Positions 1 through 12,066 of a stretch of DNA of 64,000 bases are shown here, in pieces. The notes beneath the pieces are model-generated. The model was not told where the DNA came from, made no database searches, and worked only from the letters and a program-made list of their open reading frames with translations. The translations under genes and the position numbers were made by a program. This DNA comes from Microstegium vimineum. Taxonomy: Eukaryota; Streptophyta; Magnoliopsida; Poales; Poaceae. Positions within the stretch are counted from its first letter, which is position 1; every line of letters begins with the position of its first letter. The stretch is from contig CM039135.1 of assembly GCA_022036555.1 (NCBI GenBank), positions 40,340,799 through 40,404,798 of the forward strand. The letters are read 5' to 3'.

Positions 1-247
1 AATCCTTTGATCCAAATGCTATGCTCAAAAAACTTTCCTTCGTTTTTATTTCCTCTACTTTTCCTATGAAAATACTACATTCCAAACTTTATAGTTTATA
101 GTGTAGCATAATTATAGAATTGTATCTTTCTAGATGAAGGGAGCAAAAGAGTAGTAATGTTGCTAGCTTTGCCTCTCAGCAATATAAACAAGGTTAAGGT
201 GTAGTGACTATAAATTAAGTACGCAGTTTCTGTCAGCAACGCAACAA

Positions 248-287
248 GTTGAGATGGCCGAGTTGGTCTAAGGCGCCAGATTAAGGT

Positions 288-320
<33 letters not shown>

Positions 321-327
321 TCTCAAC
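248..327 (+). tRNA. tRNA-Leu (anticodon AAG)
   Basis: An 80-nt cloverleaf. Acceptor stem GTTGAGA (248-254) pairs with TCTCAAC (321-327). The anticodon stem CCAGA/TCTGG encloses loop TTAAGGT, giving anticodon AAG, so it reads CTT leucine codons. The long variable arm GGTCCGAAAGGGC is typical of class II tRNA-Leu. The A box (TGGCCGAGTTGG) and B box (GGTTCAAATCC) for RNA polymerase III are present, and T-rich runs follow within 15 nt as a likely terminator. No intron is seen. CCA is not encoded, as expected for a eukaryotic nuclear gene. Confidence 0.95.
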
Positions 328-2792
328 ATGAATTTTTTTTCTTTTTTGCTTGTTCATTCAAACATTTTTTTTTGTTTCTCCCCTCTTTGTACCACCGTTC
401 TGCATATAAACATGACGCAAACTCTATGGATCATTCCAATTTCCCATTAAATTTGTATAATAATATGTGCAATAGTCGTTACTATATCTCAACTAATTGA
501 GCCTGTTAAGGGGTGGATTCAGCACTGGGGCAAGGTGGGCTCAAGCCCTCGCTACTGCTGCTCAGACCATGGATCTTCTCCCAAGCCTCATCTATAAATT
601 TATATCTATTCAAGCTTGGAAGACGAGACTAAGGATAAAAGATTATAAGATAATGGTTGTTGTCCTCTCTAATTTACTACCTTGCAGATAGGTGATGAAA
701 ATCTTGAGAGATGAGATTCTAGAAGTCTAAAACAAATGTGTGTCTCTTCATTTCCTTTTTAAGGAAATATTGGATTTTTTTTTTGTATTCCTGAAAACCT
801 ACTAGCATAGGACACCCCCAAATATTTTGTAGATAGCACCCTAGAATAACTTAAATTATGACTGTAATATGTACTTTGCTTACCAACAACCTTCCTCCCA
901 TCTGTCATGAATAAACATCGAAGCTAGGCAATCGCCTCCCATCTCAACAAGCAACACCAAACCTTGGATCAATCGCATGCAACATCCACCACTTCAAATT
1001 AGTTATTGAAAGAGCATCAGTCATTAACGCACCAAGAGTAGAATGGAAGAGGAAAAGAAATCCACTGCTAATCAAGAATCAATGATTAAAACAACATATC
1101 ATGGTTGCAAATCACATCAAGAACCCAAAAGCCAATCCATTATCATAGATACCAAGATATCCTATCCTTCCAAAAAAAACTAGAAGTAACTCACCTATCG
1201 CCACCAGAGAAATCGAAGAAGTTTGCCATGCCGGCTACAAAGACGAAGCGGCCCATGGTGCATCCACCCACACAATCGTTGGAGACAAGAACCTTTGCGG
1301 AACCATCAACATGGGTAATTGAAGCCCTAATCTACTCAAATCCTAAACTAGTAGAGAAGTTATGTAAACTATCGGATAAAATCATTGCTTTCGCATCCTA
1401 TAGCGCTGAGGCTTGTTGAGGCGAGAAAAATCGAACAAGATCTGCGCTGGAACAAAAGTCACTTATTCTACTTTAGCAAGGGGAAAGGGGAAGGATTGAA
1501 AAGAGACTACTTTTGGCAGATTGCAAAATCGCATATTTGCCATTATAGAATTCAAAATTGCAATTGTGCCATAAATGTTGGGTACTATTCCTTTGGTTTG
1601 CTGTTTGTCGCTTCTTCCATTATAATTATTACATATCCGAGGCACAAAAGGCATTCCCCAAATTAACAAGAAAGGGAATATATAATCCTATGTGAAGAAT
1701 AAATTGAACACAAACATTTATCTCCCTTCTATCTGATGGGTGACTCTGTGCATGGATGTCTCTCTCACACAACTCTATATTGTAGCCATGCAATCTAACC
1801 ACGGACCATGCCAAATATAAATATTACCGCCTAGATATTGAAATTACTATATTTGATGTTAAATGGTTAATCGGCTGGCATGTAAATTTACTAATGTGTC
1901 TTTTTGTTCACGAGGCTGCAGTGCTAATAAGGTGGCTAATGTGCTAGCTCAATGGATAGAGTTCTCTGATAACATGGTCTATTGACATTGTATCGGGTTA
2001 CATCTATAATATCGTGTACTCTAAAAATTTAAAAGCTAATGAACAAAGACAATCTTATTGATTGGAAAACATCGTAGCCTAGATATCAAAACCTTGCTTT
2101 ATCCTCTCTAGTCTATTAATAAATAACCTAAAATGAACGTAGTAATAAATAATCTAAAAATAGTTCCAATTGACAATAGAGTGGATGAAGGTTAGTGATT
2201 ATTTCATTGAGGGTGACGATAGAAATAATCAGTCAAAGAAAGACGGTGATGTTCATATCAAAGAGAAAAGCAAAGGGAAATTTCGATTAATTCAAGCAAC
2301 TTCAATGTTAAACCTCAGTTCTATGCGCCTAATATATCTGCATAGAGCTTTGACATCAGTATAAAAAGTGGTTTAGTCATAGCTCCTTATAGAAGGAGCG
2401 ACTGCTTGATCCAACAAAAAGTGCAAACTATTGTTTAAGAACACAATAATGTGGCCAAAGCAGGGTTGAATCATACTGCAAGTGCAAAACTATCGTGAAG
2501 AGAAAATGAAACCAAGTTTCGAGAAATAGTGGGACCAGCAATTAAAGTTTAAGTAAATATACTCCTTCCAAGTCACAAGTTATTATTCTAAAAATCTTAG
2601 AGAGTCAAAATATATTATGTTTGACCAAGCTTATATGATAATATAATTAATATTTATGTTGCCAACTAAATAAGTATTATTAGATTATTCATCAACATTA
2701 TATTTTTTAGTTATATTGTATCATAAATTTTTTATTTTTTTTTATAATTTTAGTGAAACTTAATATACTTTCACTCAGGCAGGTCTAGGAGT
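328..2792. other. Intergenic, no supported gene
   Basis: No convincing gene. Short open frames lack recognisable domains. On the minus strand at about 1198-1300 a short open stretch ends in a good donor (GGCGATAG followed by GTGAGT), which could be an isolated old exon, but nothing around it supports a gene. Positions 2560-2780 are AT-rich and begin with a Stowaway-like ACTCCTTCC terminus, probably a decayed MITE. The sequence shared with copy B starts at about 2793. Confidence 0.5.
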
Positions 2793-3062
2793 TTGGGCTG
2801 AATAGTGGGACCACACAGGATGGGCAAGCTCGAGTCAACAGCAGTGTCGTCGACGGTCGAGTGGTCGACACGTAGAGGTCCCACTGCGCTGCGGCAATCC
2901 AACGCCAACGCAGCGCGCACAAGTCAGACTGCTATTAGAGGGGCAGGTGTCCGGGAGGTGCTGCCCGCAGTTGCCTTGCAGTTTCCTCTTCCTCGTCTCG
3001 CCCAGCACGAACAGGTCCGATCCAATACTCCAATCCGAGCACGCCGATCCAACCGCGAAGCC

Positions 3063-3749
3063 ATGGACGCCGGCGGCGATGACTGGCGCGCCCAGCTCCA
3101 GCCCGGGGCGCGCAGCAGGATCGTGAAAAAGATGTACGCCCACTCCCTCCTCGGATTCGTTTTGTCTAATTCCCCCCTTTCTTCATCTCTCCTTCCTTCC
3201 TCCTCCCCCGCCACCCTCACACTTTATTTAATCAGACGCTATCTTGCATTCAGAGCACTGACTCTTACGAAGTTTCTGCCGGTATCAGTACCAGAGGGTC
3301 TGGTTGAGATTCAAAGAATTGCCGTGCGATTTGAAGACAAGGTGTATGCTGCAGCCACTAGCCTGGTACCTTAACTCAACTCTGCTTCTACCTTCCTCTC
3401 AGCGCTCAGCACTGGGTGGGTGGGTCAAACCTAGAAAAAAAAAACATGGAAAACAGCCATCTATGAGCAATCTGCTACCAGTATTTTAGGCCAATTTTTA
3501 CATGCCTGTAGCATTTCCTTTTCTCGTCCTGCTAGAATAAGCCGATAGTATGCATGCTTACTGTGCATATCATACTAGGGCATGCAGGAGGGGAATCTTG
3601 TCTGCACATCTCACCCTGCACTTAAAAAAAAACTTATCAATGTGAAACTACAATCAGTCCTTGTTTTTGTATCATTCAGAGTGATTACTTACGGAAGATT
3701 TCTCTCAAAATGCTGTCAATGGAGCGTACACAAGACAACCCTGCTCCAG
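3063..3749 (+). CDS. MED15-like KIX fragment gene, copy A (truncated)
   Basis: Three exons match the first three exons of the full MED15 gene at 51763-61027: exon 1 3063-3133, exon 2 3254-3365, exon 3 3680-3749. Donors are GT and acceptors AG, and the exon phases (2, 0, 1) equal those of the full copy. The encoded part is the KIX fold of the Mediator tail subunit MED15, which binds activator transactivation domains: an exon 1 motif DWRAQLQP, exon 2 LPVSVPEGLVE and exon 3 DYLRKISLKMLSM. Exon 1 is short (71 bp against 155 bp) because the NWRPTQG-containing leader is missing. No Gln-rich exon and no C-terminal domain follow; retroelement debris does. It is either a pseudogene or a gene for a very short KIX protein using an unrecognised last exon. 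Homology is certain; expression is unknown. Confidence 0.75.
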
Positions 3750-3940
3750 GTACCATACACAATAAAATCTATTGCTACACTTTGTGATATCTATATATAT
3801 TAATTTTCTTTTTTATATAAAAAATACTACGAGTAAGATATTTGGGCCACTAGGGGATTGCAAGGGATGTATTTTTTCTTAACTTTTTTACATGTTATTT
3901 AGATTGTTCCCAACTTTTATAATCTGAGCATGTAACTTCC

Positions 3941-4185
3941 TTGAATTTTGAAATAGGCATGTGGGGCAGGTTTTTTCCTAATCCTAAGAATGATGCTGTG
4001 AAATGGCAGTGTTCATCTCATTCGCTTGGTTGCAGGCAATGGTACCATTCTCAGCCTTGGATGGGACATTGTCTTTTTGCAGCGGCCGTCCAAAACTTTC
4101 CCCAACACAAGCCTTTATTCAACTTGAAGCCCTAAATTCCAAATTACCAATGTGTGAGATTCACAAGCGAAATGCTTGTGCATGA
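3941..4185 (+). other. Unrecognised open stretch conserved between copies A and B
   Basis: After an AG acceptor (GGTTGCAG, ending at about 4035) an open stretch begins AMVPFSALDGTLSF and runs to a TGA near 4185. The corresponding stretch in copy B (about 31659-31795) is open in the same frame with only a few substitutions, then stops slightly earlier. I do not recognise the protein. It could be a terminal exon of the short MED15-like genes or a further piece of transposon. The phase after exon 3 of copy A does not enter this frame directly, which argues against simple splicing. Confidence 0.3.
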
Positions 4186-4839
4186 AATTGAAGTTAGTCT
4201 GTAGAAAACTAGATCAACTTAGGAGGAACTCATATGTATCTCAATTCTCCTTAATGAGGACTGGTTTAGGTGTGCATCCATGGCATCAGAACTTTGATAG
4301 GCTCAGTTCCTACATCCAAGTCATGATCTCATAGGTTATCTAGACTCTGGATTGGGTGGACACTGAACTGATGAGAAAACATGAGGTTGTTGTAAATGTC
4401 CATGGAACAACAATTTTGTGGACTCGGTGAACAGGTCACGTCTGTCAGGGGTAAGTGATTGCCCTAATTCCACTGTGTCAAGGGGGCATCGGTACACTTG
4501 GCTCCACAGACGGATCTATAATTGCAAAGCATCGATGTCGTTACCATTGGTGTCATGTCTATGTCTGTCTATTGCTGCCTCTTATGTGTACAATAACTTT
4601 CCATTGATTTTATATAAGCCATTCTTGTCAGGTGGCAGCAATACTAACACTCTGAATTTGCCTACATCCCTAACATCCTGCTGAGAAATCAAAGAAACTT
4701 CTTAGTAATCTGTGCCTAATTAAGAAAAATATTTAAGTTGTTTGTATCTAAATCTTTACTGTTTATTCACTGTCACTTTATCTTATTAATTTGTTATTGC
4801 TAACTTCATGGACTATCACAATTAAATGTGATTTGATGG

Positions 4840-5320
4840 TGTGTAAAATGATGCACATGGATTGTAAATGGCTATACAAAGCGAACAATTTGATGGTGGA
4901 TAATGGTGCCAGCAGGTAGTAGCAGCAAAGGGAAGAAGCAAAGATGCCATTTCTGCAAAAAAGGTGGCCATTTTAAGAAGGATTGCTTCAAGAGAAAAAT
5001 ATGGTTTGAAAAAAAAGGTGTATACAATATTTTTCTGCATTCTTGGAAATTAGAATCTACTCATTATAGGTCCTAGTAATACCTACTCGTTAGATTCTAT
5101 TGCTATTACTCATGTGTCAAATGTTATGCAGGAGTTGCTTATGATCCAACCCATGAGCGGACTAAAGCACGGGAGAATAAAAATGAAGGCCCTGTATTTA
5201 AGGAATCAGAACTTGCAGAGTAATCCTTGTATGTATAAAAGAGTGTATTATCTTTCCGAATGTGGCAGAAATCTTTTGTTTATGAGAAAGTTGGATGTAC
5301 TAAGTTTAAGGTTATGTATG
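4840..5320 (+). mobile_element. Copia gag/protease relic (copy A)
   Basis: A degraded Copia fragment. A CCHC zinc knuckle reads CHFCKKGGHFKKDC (CX2CX4HX4C) at about 4946-4990, after a Lys-rich stretch. Further on, ITHVSNVMQELLMIQP matches the region just after the DSG active site of Copia protease, although here the active-site triplet is mutated. No LTRs were found. Closely related relics lie at about 32450-32960 and 48300-48790, so the insertion predates the local duplications. Confidence 0.7.
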
Positions 5321-5341
5321 TAGACGAGAGAATACATATTA

Positions 5342-5906
5342 TTATGAGTAAATAGAAATCCGGCCCTTAAACTTTTCATGGGGTGTCACTCCGGTCCATA
5401 AACTTTTAAAGTGTGTCATTAGTGTTCCTAAACTCAATTTTGGTCTCAAATCAAATCTTTAGGGGTCTTGACCCATTTTATATTAGCAGATTACCCCTCA
5501 TCTCATTAATTTGTTTCAAAGACCATTGCTTCCTGATTACTGATCAAAGCACGCTAAAAAAATCTCTCTTTCGTTAGCCTGACGAGCAACAGAGCCTGAT
5601 GAGCAACAGAGCCTGAAGACTATTGCTTCCTGATTACTGATCAAAGCACGCTAAAAAAATCTCTCTTTCGTTAGCCTGACGAGCAACAGAGCCTGAACGG
5701 ATGAAGAATACAGACAAACTGAATAGAGTAGAGAACTGCTATCAGGAAACATCTGGACCCAGTCAAAAGGAACTGCTGCATGTTTTTTTAATGGAATCAC
5801 TGGACGAACGGACTTCTATCAGGAAACAAAAATCACACGCTAAATGGATCATTGCAATAAATAAAGGGACGGGGAAGAACGCACTGCTATCAGGAAAAAA
5901 AAACAT
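5342..5906. mobile_element. Left end of a Mutator-like element with a tandem duplication
   Basis: Starts exactly where similarity to copy B stops. Contains AT-rich sequence with the repeated themes CCTTAAACTTTT and CCATAAACTTTT, resembling plant DNA-transposon ends. A direct duplication of about 80-96 bp is present (5521-5616 and 5618-5696), both copies containing GATTACTGATCAAAGCACGC. It probably belongs to the transposon whose transposase lies at 7341-9238, with the 5907-7103 element nested inside. The matching right terminus was not found, so the class is inferred. Confidence 0.4.
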
Positions 5907-7103
5907 GAGCAAAATACACCACAGGTCCATTACCTTTTTCGTCTAGGTCATATAGGTCCATTACCTTTTAAAGTGCAGTTTTGGGTCCATTATCTTTTCC
6001 CTCTATGTCATATAGGTCCATTACCTTTAAAATGCAGTTTTGGGTCCATTACCTTTGTTTGGGGTTCACCAGGGGTCCAAATCTGTCTAGAAGCAGGTTG
6101 ACATGACATCCGACGTGGCTCTCCACGGTGGCCGCCGACCACACCTACACTGCCGATTGAGTGCTATTTTTACTATTCATATTATAAATATAAATAAAAA
6201 AACTATAATAAATAAATAAATAAATAATGATTCAATCATATTTAAAAATATATATTATAAAATAAATAAGTTAAAGTATATAAAATAATATTAACAATAG
6301 AAAAATAAAGGAATATATTTAAATATAATTTTTAGCAATAAATATAGGATTCAAATTAAATCATATAACAATACTAAATTAAAGTTAATATTGCTATGTG
6401 CATATTAAATATGTTATCCTTTCATATTAATCATTTGTCAGAGAGCTTTTAAATAGTTTCATTGAACACATCATTAATAATACTAAACTAATATCATTAG
6501 TCATAGTAAAAATAGATATCCGTATTCACTTCCATTTCTGATGTGGATAGTAAAACTGATACTCCATATACTAAATATAGATATTCATATTAAATATCCA
6601 CTTTTCATAACATTTTTTTATCCAATTCCAAATATGTATTTAACTGTTATCTGTATTCGCAAGGAATATGCACATGATAAAATATATTTAAATATGTATT
6701 TAATTTGAATCCTATATTTGTTGCTAAAAATTATATTTAAATATATTCCTTTATTTTTCTATTGTTAATATTATTTTATATACTTTAATTTATTTATTTT
6801 ATAATATATATTTTTAAATATGATTGAATCATTATTTATTTATTTATTATAGTTTTTTATTTTTATTTATAGTATGAATAGCAAAAATAGCACCCAATCG
6901 GCACGGTCGGCAGCCACCGTGGAGAGCCACGTCGGATGTCAACCTGCTTCTAGACAGATTTGGACCTCTGGTGAACCCCAAACAAAGGTAATGGACCCAA
7001 AATTACACTTTTAAAGGTAATGGACCCAAAACTGCATTTTGAAAGGTAATGGGCCTATATGACCCAGACGAAAAAGGTAATGGACCTGTGGTGCATTTTA
7101 CTC
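5907..7103. mobile_element. Long-inverted-repeat MULE-type MITE, 1.2 kb
   Basis: A non-coding element made almost entirely of two inverted arms (about 5907-6366 and 6690-7103) joined by a roughly 320-bp AT-rich centre. Ends are GAGCAAAATACACC and GGTGCATTTTACTC. A perfect 9-bp target duplication AAAAAACAT flanks it (5898-5906 and 7104-7112). Each arm holds several copies of GGTCCATTACCTTT and a GC-rich block around GACGTGGCTCTCCACGGTGG. Nine-bp duplications and very long TIRs fit the Mutator superfamily. No transposase is encoded, so it must be mobilised in trans. Confidence 0.88.
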
Positions 7104-7340
7104 AAAAAACATCATTGACCATTGCTTCCCGATCAATGGAATCACCAACATTATCTTAGACGAAAATCACATCAAATTTCATAGAGATAAATGTCATATA
7201 TCCCAATACTTAACCGCTGACACATAATTCAACCCAAGAGAAGTTGACACATAATGCAGTGACTACACATAATGCACCATGTCCTTCCTCTTGCACTTGG
7301 GAAGCTGCATACACTTAACAGCTGACACATAATGCAGTGA

Positions 7341-9238
7341 CTACACAATGTCACCTTGTCCTTGCTCTTGCACTTGGGAAGTTGCATACACTTGGGAAGC
7401 TTTGTTGGAGGATCTGCCTGATGATGTCTTTGTCTTCTTGGAAGAAGTATTTTCACTTGCAGATGATCTCTTCTTGGATAATGCAGCCCTGCCTGCAACT
7501 GTGCTTGTGGTCAGTGGAGTTGGCCTTTGCACCGGTTGGTTAGACATGATGAAGCTTGGATCTGGTAGAGGCCCTTGGGGTTGTGACAGTGAACTTTCAT
7601 GTGTCTCCTGTGTTAGAAATATTAGTGAATGATTTGAGTTAAAAAAATTATGAGTGAAGTATCCATGTCATACAGAGAGGACAACAATGAATTTCATGAG
7701 TAAGAATCTGACCTCTCCAAGCATTTGAGAAAGAACAGTGCTGCTAGTTTGTGTCATTTCTACAAGTGATGGTGGTTGCGTGGATGAGATGTTTGGTGGG
7801 TCTTGTGTCTCATTTTCATGTACTTGATCAGCAGCTGCTCTCATTGCTTGTTCTTCTACCTCTCGTTGAAGTGTGGCTTGTGTTGTAGCAACTAAAGTCT
7901 TTGCTTCTTCTGCACTAAAACCCATTTTTTGAGCTTGCAACGAGCTTTATTATGACCAACATCTGAACAATGGTTGTAGTGCATTGTCACACCATGCCTA
8001 GATAACCTTGGTCCATTTCTGCCCCGTACCTCATGTGGTTGCTTCTTCCTAGCCTTAGGAGGTCTACCAACCCTTTTCTCATAAACTGGTGGGACGACCT
8101 CAGGTCCATTCATTTTATCCCACTGTGACTTATCTTTGTTAGGCCAAATACTATAGACATAAGCACTATTATAAGCATCCAATGAGTAGCAATTTGGTAG
8201 CATAGATTCAGGTGCTACCCTATCATGCCTTAGACAACTAATTGCATGGCAACAAGGAATACTAGTTAGTTGCCACCTCCTACAGTCACATGTTTTGACT
8301 GTCAGGTCTACAATGTGCTGATAATCTTTGACTAACACCTGGAACACTCTAGCCCCAGATGGCAGTGGATAGCATACATTTGCAAACTCAGTATTTCTAG
8401 CCAACTTTTTCCTGATCTTTGGGCAAAAAGAACTTGTGATCTCATTTTCTAGTTCTTTTCTCTTGTTGAAATGCCTTGTCATCAATTGGCACTTGATCTC
8501 TCAAACATAGACAAAATTGGTAACTCCCTAGCTTCCAATATGTACTTATTGAAAACCTCACAATTGTTGTTCAATAAGATATCACATTTGGGAAAAGTAG
8601 AAAAGTAGGCTCTTACCCAAGTGTTGGGTTCCATTTTTGACAGCCATTCATAAGCACCAACATCCAAGGCCTTCATCTTTTCCATATTCCTTTTCCATGA
8701 ATCCTCTGAGGAAGATCTTGCACATGTCCACAATTGGTTTTTCAGCACTTCACCTTTGAACTTCTCTTGGAAATTTGAATAAAGGTGCCTTACATAGAAC
8801 CTGTGTTTAGATTCTGAAAAAACCTGCTTCACAGCTGGGTATTAAGCCCTGAGAAAGAAAACAAAAAATATTATAAGCCACACAAAGCATGTTCAAATAC
8901 AATAAAATTTTAGACACTCACTTTTTGCTTGCCAGTCATTATTGTCCAGGGGTAGGTGTTGTCAATGTTTAGATCAGACTTGAGAGTCTCCAAGAACCAC
9001 TTCCATGCAACCAGTGACTCAACTTCCACCACTGCCATTGCTATAGGGAAAATACAATAATTGGGATCCATGCCCACTGTAGTAAGGAGTTGGCCCTCAT
9101 GTTTGGTCTTAATGAAGCAACCATCCAAGCAAATTATGGGCCTACAGCCTGAAATGAATCCCCTTTTGCAAGCATCAAGGCTCATATAACATGTGTTGAA
9201 CATACCATCAACCAAGTTCAAAAAAATGATGACCCAGG
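7341..9238 (-). pseudogene. MuDR-type (MULE) transposase, broken
   Basis: Minus-strand remains of a Mutator-like transposase. The core reads LDGCFIKTKHEGQLLTTVGMD ... AVVEVES ... WKWFLETL (about 9150-8950), the typical MULE DDE-domain block. RFYVRHLYSNF follows (about 8790). A SWIM zinc finger CDCRRWQLTSIPCCHAISC lies near 8280, and a C-terminal knuckle NHCSDVGHNKARC near 7960. Further exons run to a tail ending at about 7341, after an intron near 7620-7700. Breaks: the N-terminus is cut at 9238 by the Copia LTR; reading-frame shifts occur near 8835 and in an A run near 7930. It is non-functional as it stands. Confidence 0.8.
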
Positions 9239-11090
9239 TGAAAGGTCCTAGATGGATAGAGGGGGTGAATAGCCTAATAAAAATTCTACAAAACACTAGA
9301 GCAAATGGTTAGATAACACTAAAGAGAAGCCTTTTGCTCTAGCTCTATTTGGGGTGCAAAGCCACCTATCCAATGCAAATCTAGTTAGCTAAGTGCCTAA
9401 CAATCAATAGCAAGAACCTAAGGCACTTAACTTGAGCTAGCAAGAACAACTAACAAGCTAAGCTAACAAGCTAGCTAGAGAGCTAACTAAGCAAGATATG
9501 AACAAGGTAAAAACAAGAGACGAGGTGATTGTTATACCGATGCCTTGTGATGTATGGATGTCAATGTAGGGAACCAATCACAATGAATACCAATGAATAG
9601 CCGGGAGACAAGATGACAAACAATTTTTCTCCCGAGGTTCACTCGGTTGCCACCAAGCTAGTCCCCGTTGTGTCGACTACCCAAATGGTGTTTCGGTGGC
9701 TAATTGGCAATTCACAAGCCAAGCCCACTACCCGGGCGCCACAAGAAACCACCCAAATGAGAGTAACTCAAAGACACGAGCAAACCACTAGAGTTACCCT
9801 TTGGCGCTCCGCCGAGGTGGGTACAAGCCCTCTCACAATGATGAAGCCGACCACGAACAATCACCAACATGTGCCGAAGGTTCTCCTCAATCGCCAAGCC
9901 GTCTAGGTGTTGGCAAACACCAAGAATAACAAGAAACCACGCGGCGATGACGATGACCAAGTGCCACTAAGATGCAATGCAATGATCAAAGCACTTGGAT
10001 CACTCAAACTCTCACAAGTATGCAACAAGAGTGAAGAGAGTGAGTTGGGGGCTATCTCAAGCAAACACAAGTGTATCAAATGAACGAGAGGTGCAAGAGA
10101 GAGCTCTAGGAGCCGGCCAAAACATATTTATAGTCACCCACCAAAGACTAGCGGTTTTGCTCCTCTTTCTCAACTGTCTGCGTCGGTCCGGACGCACTTT
10201 GCATGGGGGGTCCGGACCATCGCGTCTGCGTCCGGACCCTCTGTTGATTTGAATCTTGCCGTTGGCGCCTTCATTGGTGTTGACGTGCCACCTCCGGACG
10301 CACGCAACAGTAGCGTCCGGTCCACCTTTTTCTTGCGTCCGGACCCAGTCCAGAGAGGGTCCAGAGAGCGCCTTGGCTCCGGTCGCGCGTCCGGTCTCTT
10401 GTGTCCAGACACACTTCAGCGTCTGGATAAATACATCCAGAGGAGTCCAGAGAGCGCAGAACTCCGGACCCTGCATCCGGAGCCTTGCATCCAGACCATC
10501 TTTAGCGTCCGGACCTCCTGTCCAGAGAGGCCGAGGCTAGGGTATGCCTCCGGTCGCATGACCAATGGTCCGGACGGCCTTTTGCCTGCATCCGGACCCT
10601 GCGTCCGGAGCCCTTTTCAGTGCCAGACCGAGCCTCCTCTTCTTCTCCAAGTCTTCAAGTGCTAACACCTTATGACCCAAACCTTGTTCATCTGTGTTAG
10701 CCTTTGTAACATATATTTCTTGGAATTAATTTGGTTTGTGTCACTTAGGTTCATTTTATGTAAATGCAATGCAAACCTAGTGGCACATGATAACCGCAAT
10801 CGAAACGAGTTTTCCCTTCTTAGTAGTACGACTATCTATCCTAAAGGTGATCACACTCTCTATAGTGTCTTGATCACTAAACCAAAAATGGCCCTATGAT
10901 ATACCTTTGCCTTGAGCCCATTTTTATTTTTCTCTTTCTTCTTTTCCTTAGTCCATGGAGCACTTGATTCATCATGATCATCCATCTAGCTCCATGTACC
11001 AAGGTGAACCACCCTATCTTGATCATACACTTAGTACAAGGGTTAGTCCATAGGTTTCATCAATTAACCAAAACCAAACAAGGTCTTTCA
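9239..11090 (-). mobile_element. Copia (SIRE/Maximus type) LTR, minus strand
   Basis: An LTR of 1852 bp bounded on the plus strand by TGAAAGGTCC and GGTCTTTCA, an inverted terminal TGAAAG/CTTTCA. It is read on the minus strand, because the polypurine tract and pol fragment lie at higher coordinates. Its end breaks the MULE transposase frame; CCAGG (9234-9238) would be one target-site copy, but the other end of the element is missing. It contains a GC-rich array (10180-10620) of GTCCGGAC-type motifs. No protein is encoded. Confidence 0.8.
10180..10625. repeat. Array of GTCCGGAC-type palindromes inside the Copia LTR
   Basis: About a dozen irregularly spaced copies of the palindrome-containing motifs GTCCGGAC, TCCGGACC and CATCCGGA within 450 bp. 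GC content is much higher than in the surrounding LTR. The spacing is irregular, so this is a cluster of motif repeats rather than a clean tandem satellite. Confidence 0.75.
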
Positions 11091-11104
11091 ATCTCCCCCT
11101 TTTT
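11091..11104 (-). promoter_or_regulatory. Polypurine tract of the minus-strand Copia
   Basis: On the minus strand the sequence AAAAAGGGGGAGAT lies immediately before the LTR, the position and composition of the plus-strand primer for reverse transcription. It fixes the orientation and the LTR edge. Confidence 0.75.
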
Positions 11105-12066
11105 GGTAATTGATGACAACCTTTCACAAATAAATATATATGATGAAAATTTCAACTTTGGTAGTATTAGGTCCCCCTACATATGTGATATATGAGTTTG
11201 GTTCATTTTGATCACATATGCATGAATAGGAATTGTGGGAGAGTAAATGCTACCAAATGATGCTAAGGTGTGTAGGATGGACCTTTGAAGCGTGATACCA
11301 ATCGGAGTGCAATATTAACCATCCTTAGCACCATGAATGCCTAGAAACCAGTTGAAAAACAACTTGGAAACACTTTGAGAGAACTAGATATCACATGAAA
11401 AACTCAAGACCTAATCATGCTAGTTCTTCAAGCACCAAGAGATTGTGTTTCTAGCAATCACCACATAAGCATATCATGAATATAAGAACATATGCAAGCA
11501 AGCAGTTATGAATGCACAAAGATATGCATGCAACAACTATATTCATAGGCTTGCTCCCCCTACTTGTGTGCTTTCATTTTTCAAAATTTTCAACAAAATA
11601 TTTTTCTTTGTCATACTACTTACTCTTACTAACTTCTCCCCCTTTGTCATCTATTATCATAAAAGATGTGCTCAAAGGTTTGATTATTGGAGAGAAGTGT
11701 TATTTTTGGTTCAATCTAGATTACTTGCCCCAAGCTATTTAACTCGGTTTAAACCATGAACAATCTTGTTCACACATCCTAGAATGGTTATCTTGCCCAT
11801 GTTGAGCTAAACATTTGAAGTTCATGATCTAGATCAAACTCTAGGATTGCAAGCCCACAAATATGTCATATGCTACCACTAGATCAATTCAAGCATAGAA
11901 GCAATAGTGGTACCATATAAGCATCAAATCATTTGAATTTTCATGAATGAGCCTAATGAATTGATGTCTAGATGCACTAACAAGTCCTAATAAGGATGAA
12001 TGACATGTCAACCAACTTGTACCTTGCATAGCTCGAAGGAGAGGCATGTCAAATATGGGGGGTGCA
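11105..12066 (-). mobile_element. Copia 3' untranslated internal region
   Basis: About 960 bp between the end of the pol frame and the polypurine tract. No open frame with recognisable content was found. Long spacers here are usual in SIRE/Maximus-type Copia elements, some of which carry an extra env-like frame; none is visible. Confidence 0.5.

Larger units (their letters stand above)
2793..5341 (+). repeat. Duplicated segment, copy A unit
   Basis: This segment aligns by eye almost continuously with 30369-32950, including promoter-proximal sequence, the three KIX exons, the introns, an unrecognised conserved open stretch and a Copia relic. The match begins near TGCTGAATAGTGGGACC on both sides and ends at ATTATTATG (5341 in this copy), after which this copy runs into transposon sequence while the other continues with its own DNA. 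A segmental duplication is the simplest explanation. Confidence 0.8.

Noticed and set aside
96..329. Open frame of 77 codons on the minus strand
   Set aside because: It is the reverse complement of the tRNA-Leu gene and its flank.
2835..3220. Minus-strand frames over copy A exon 1
   Set aside because: GC-rich shadow of the KIX exon.
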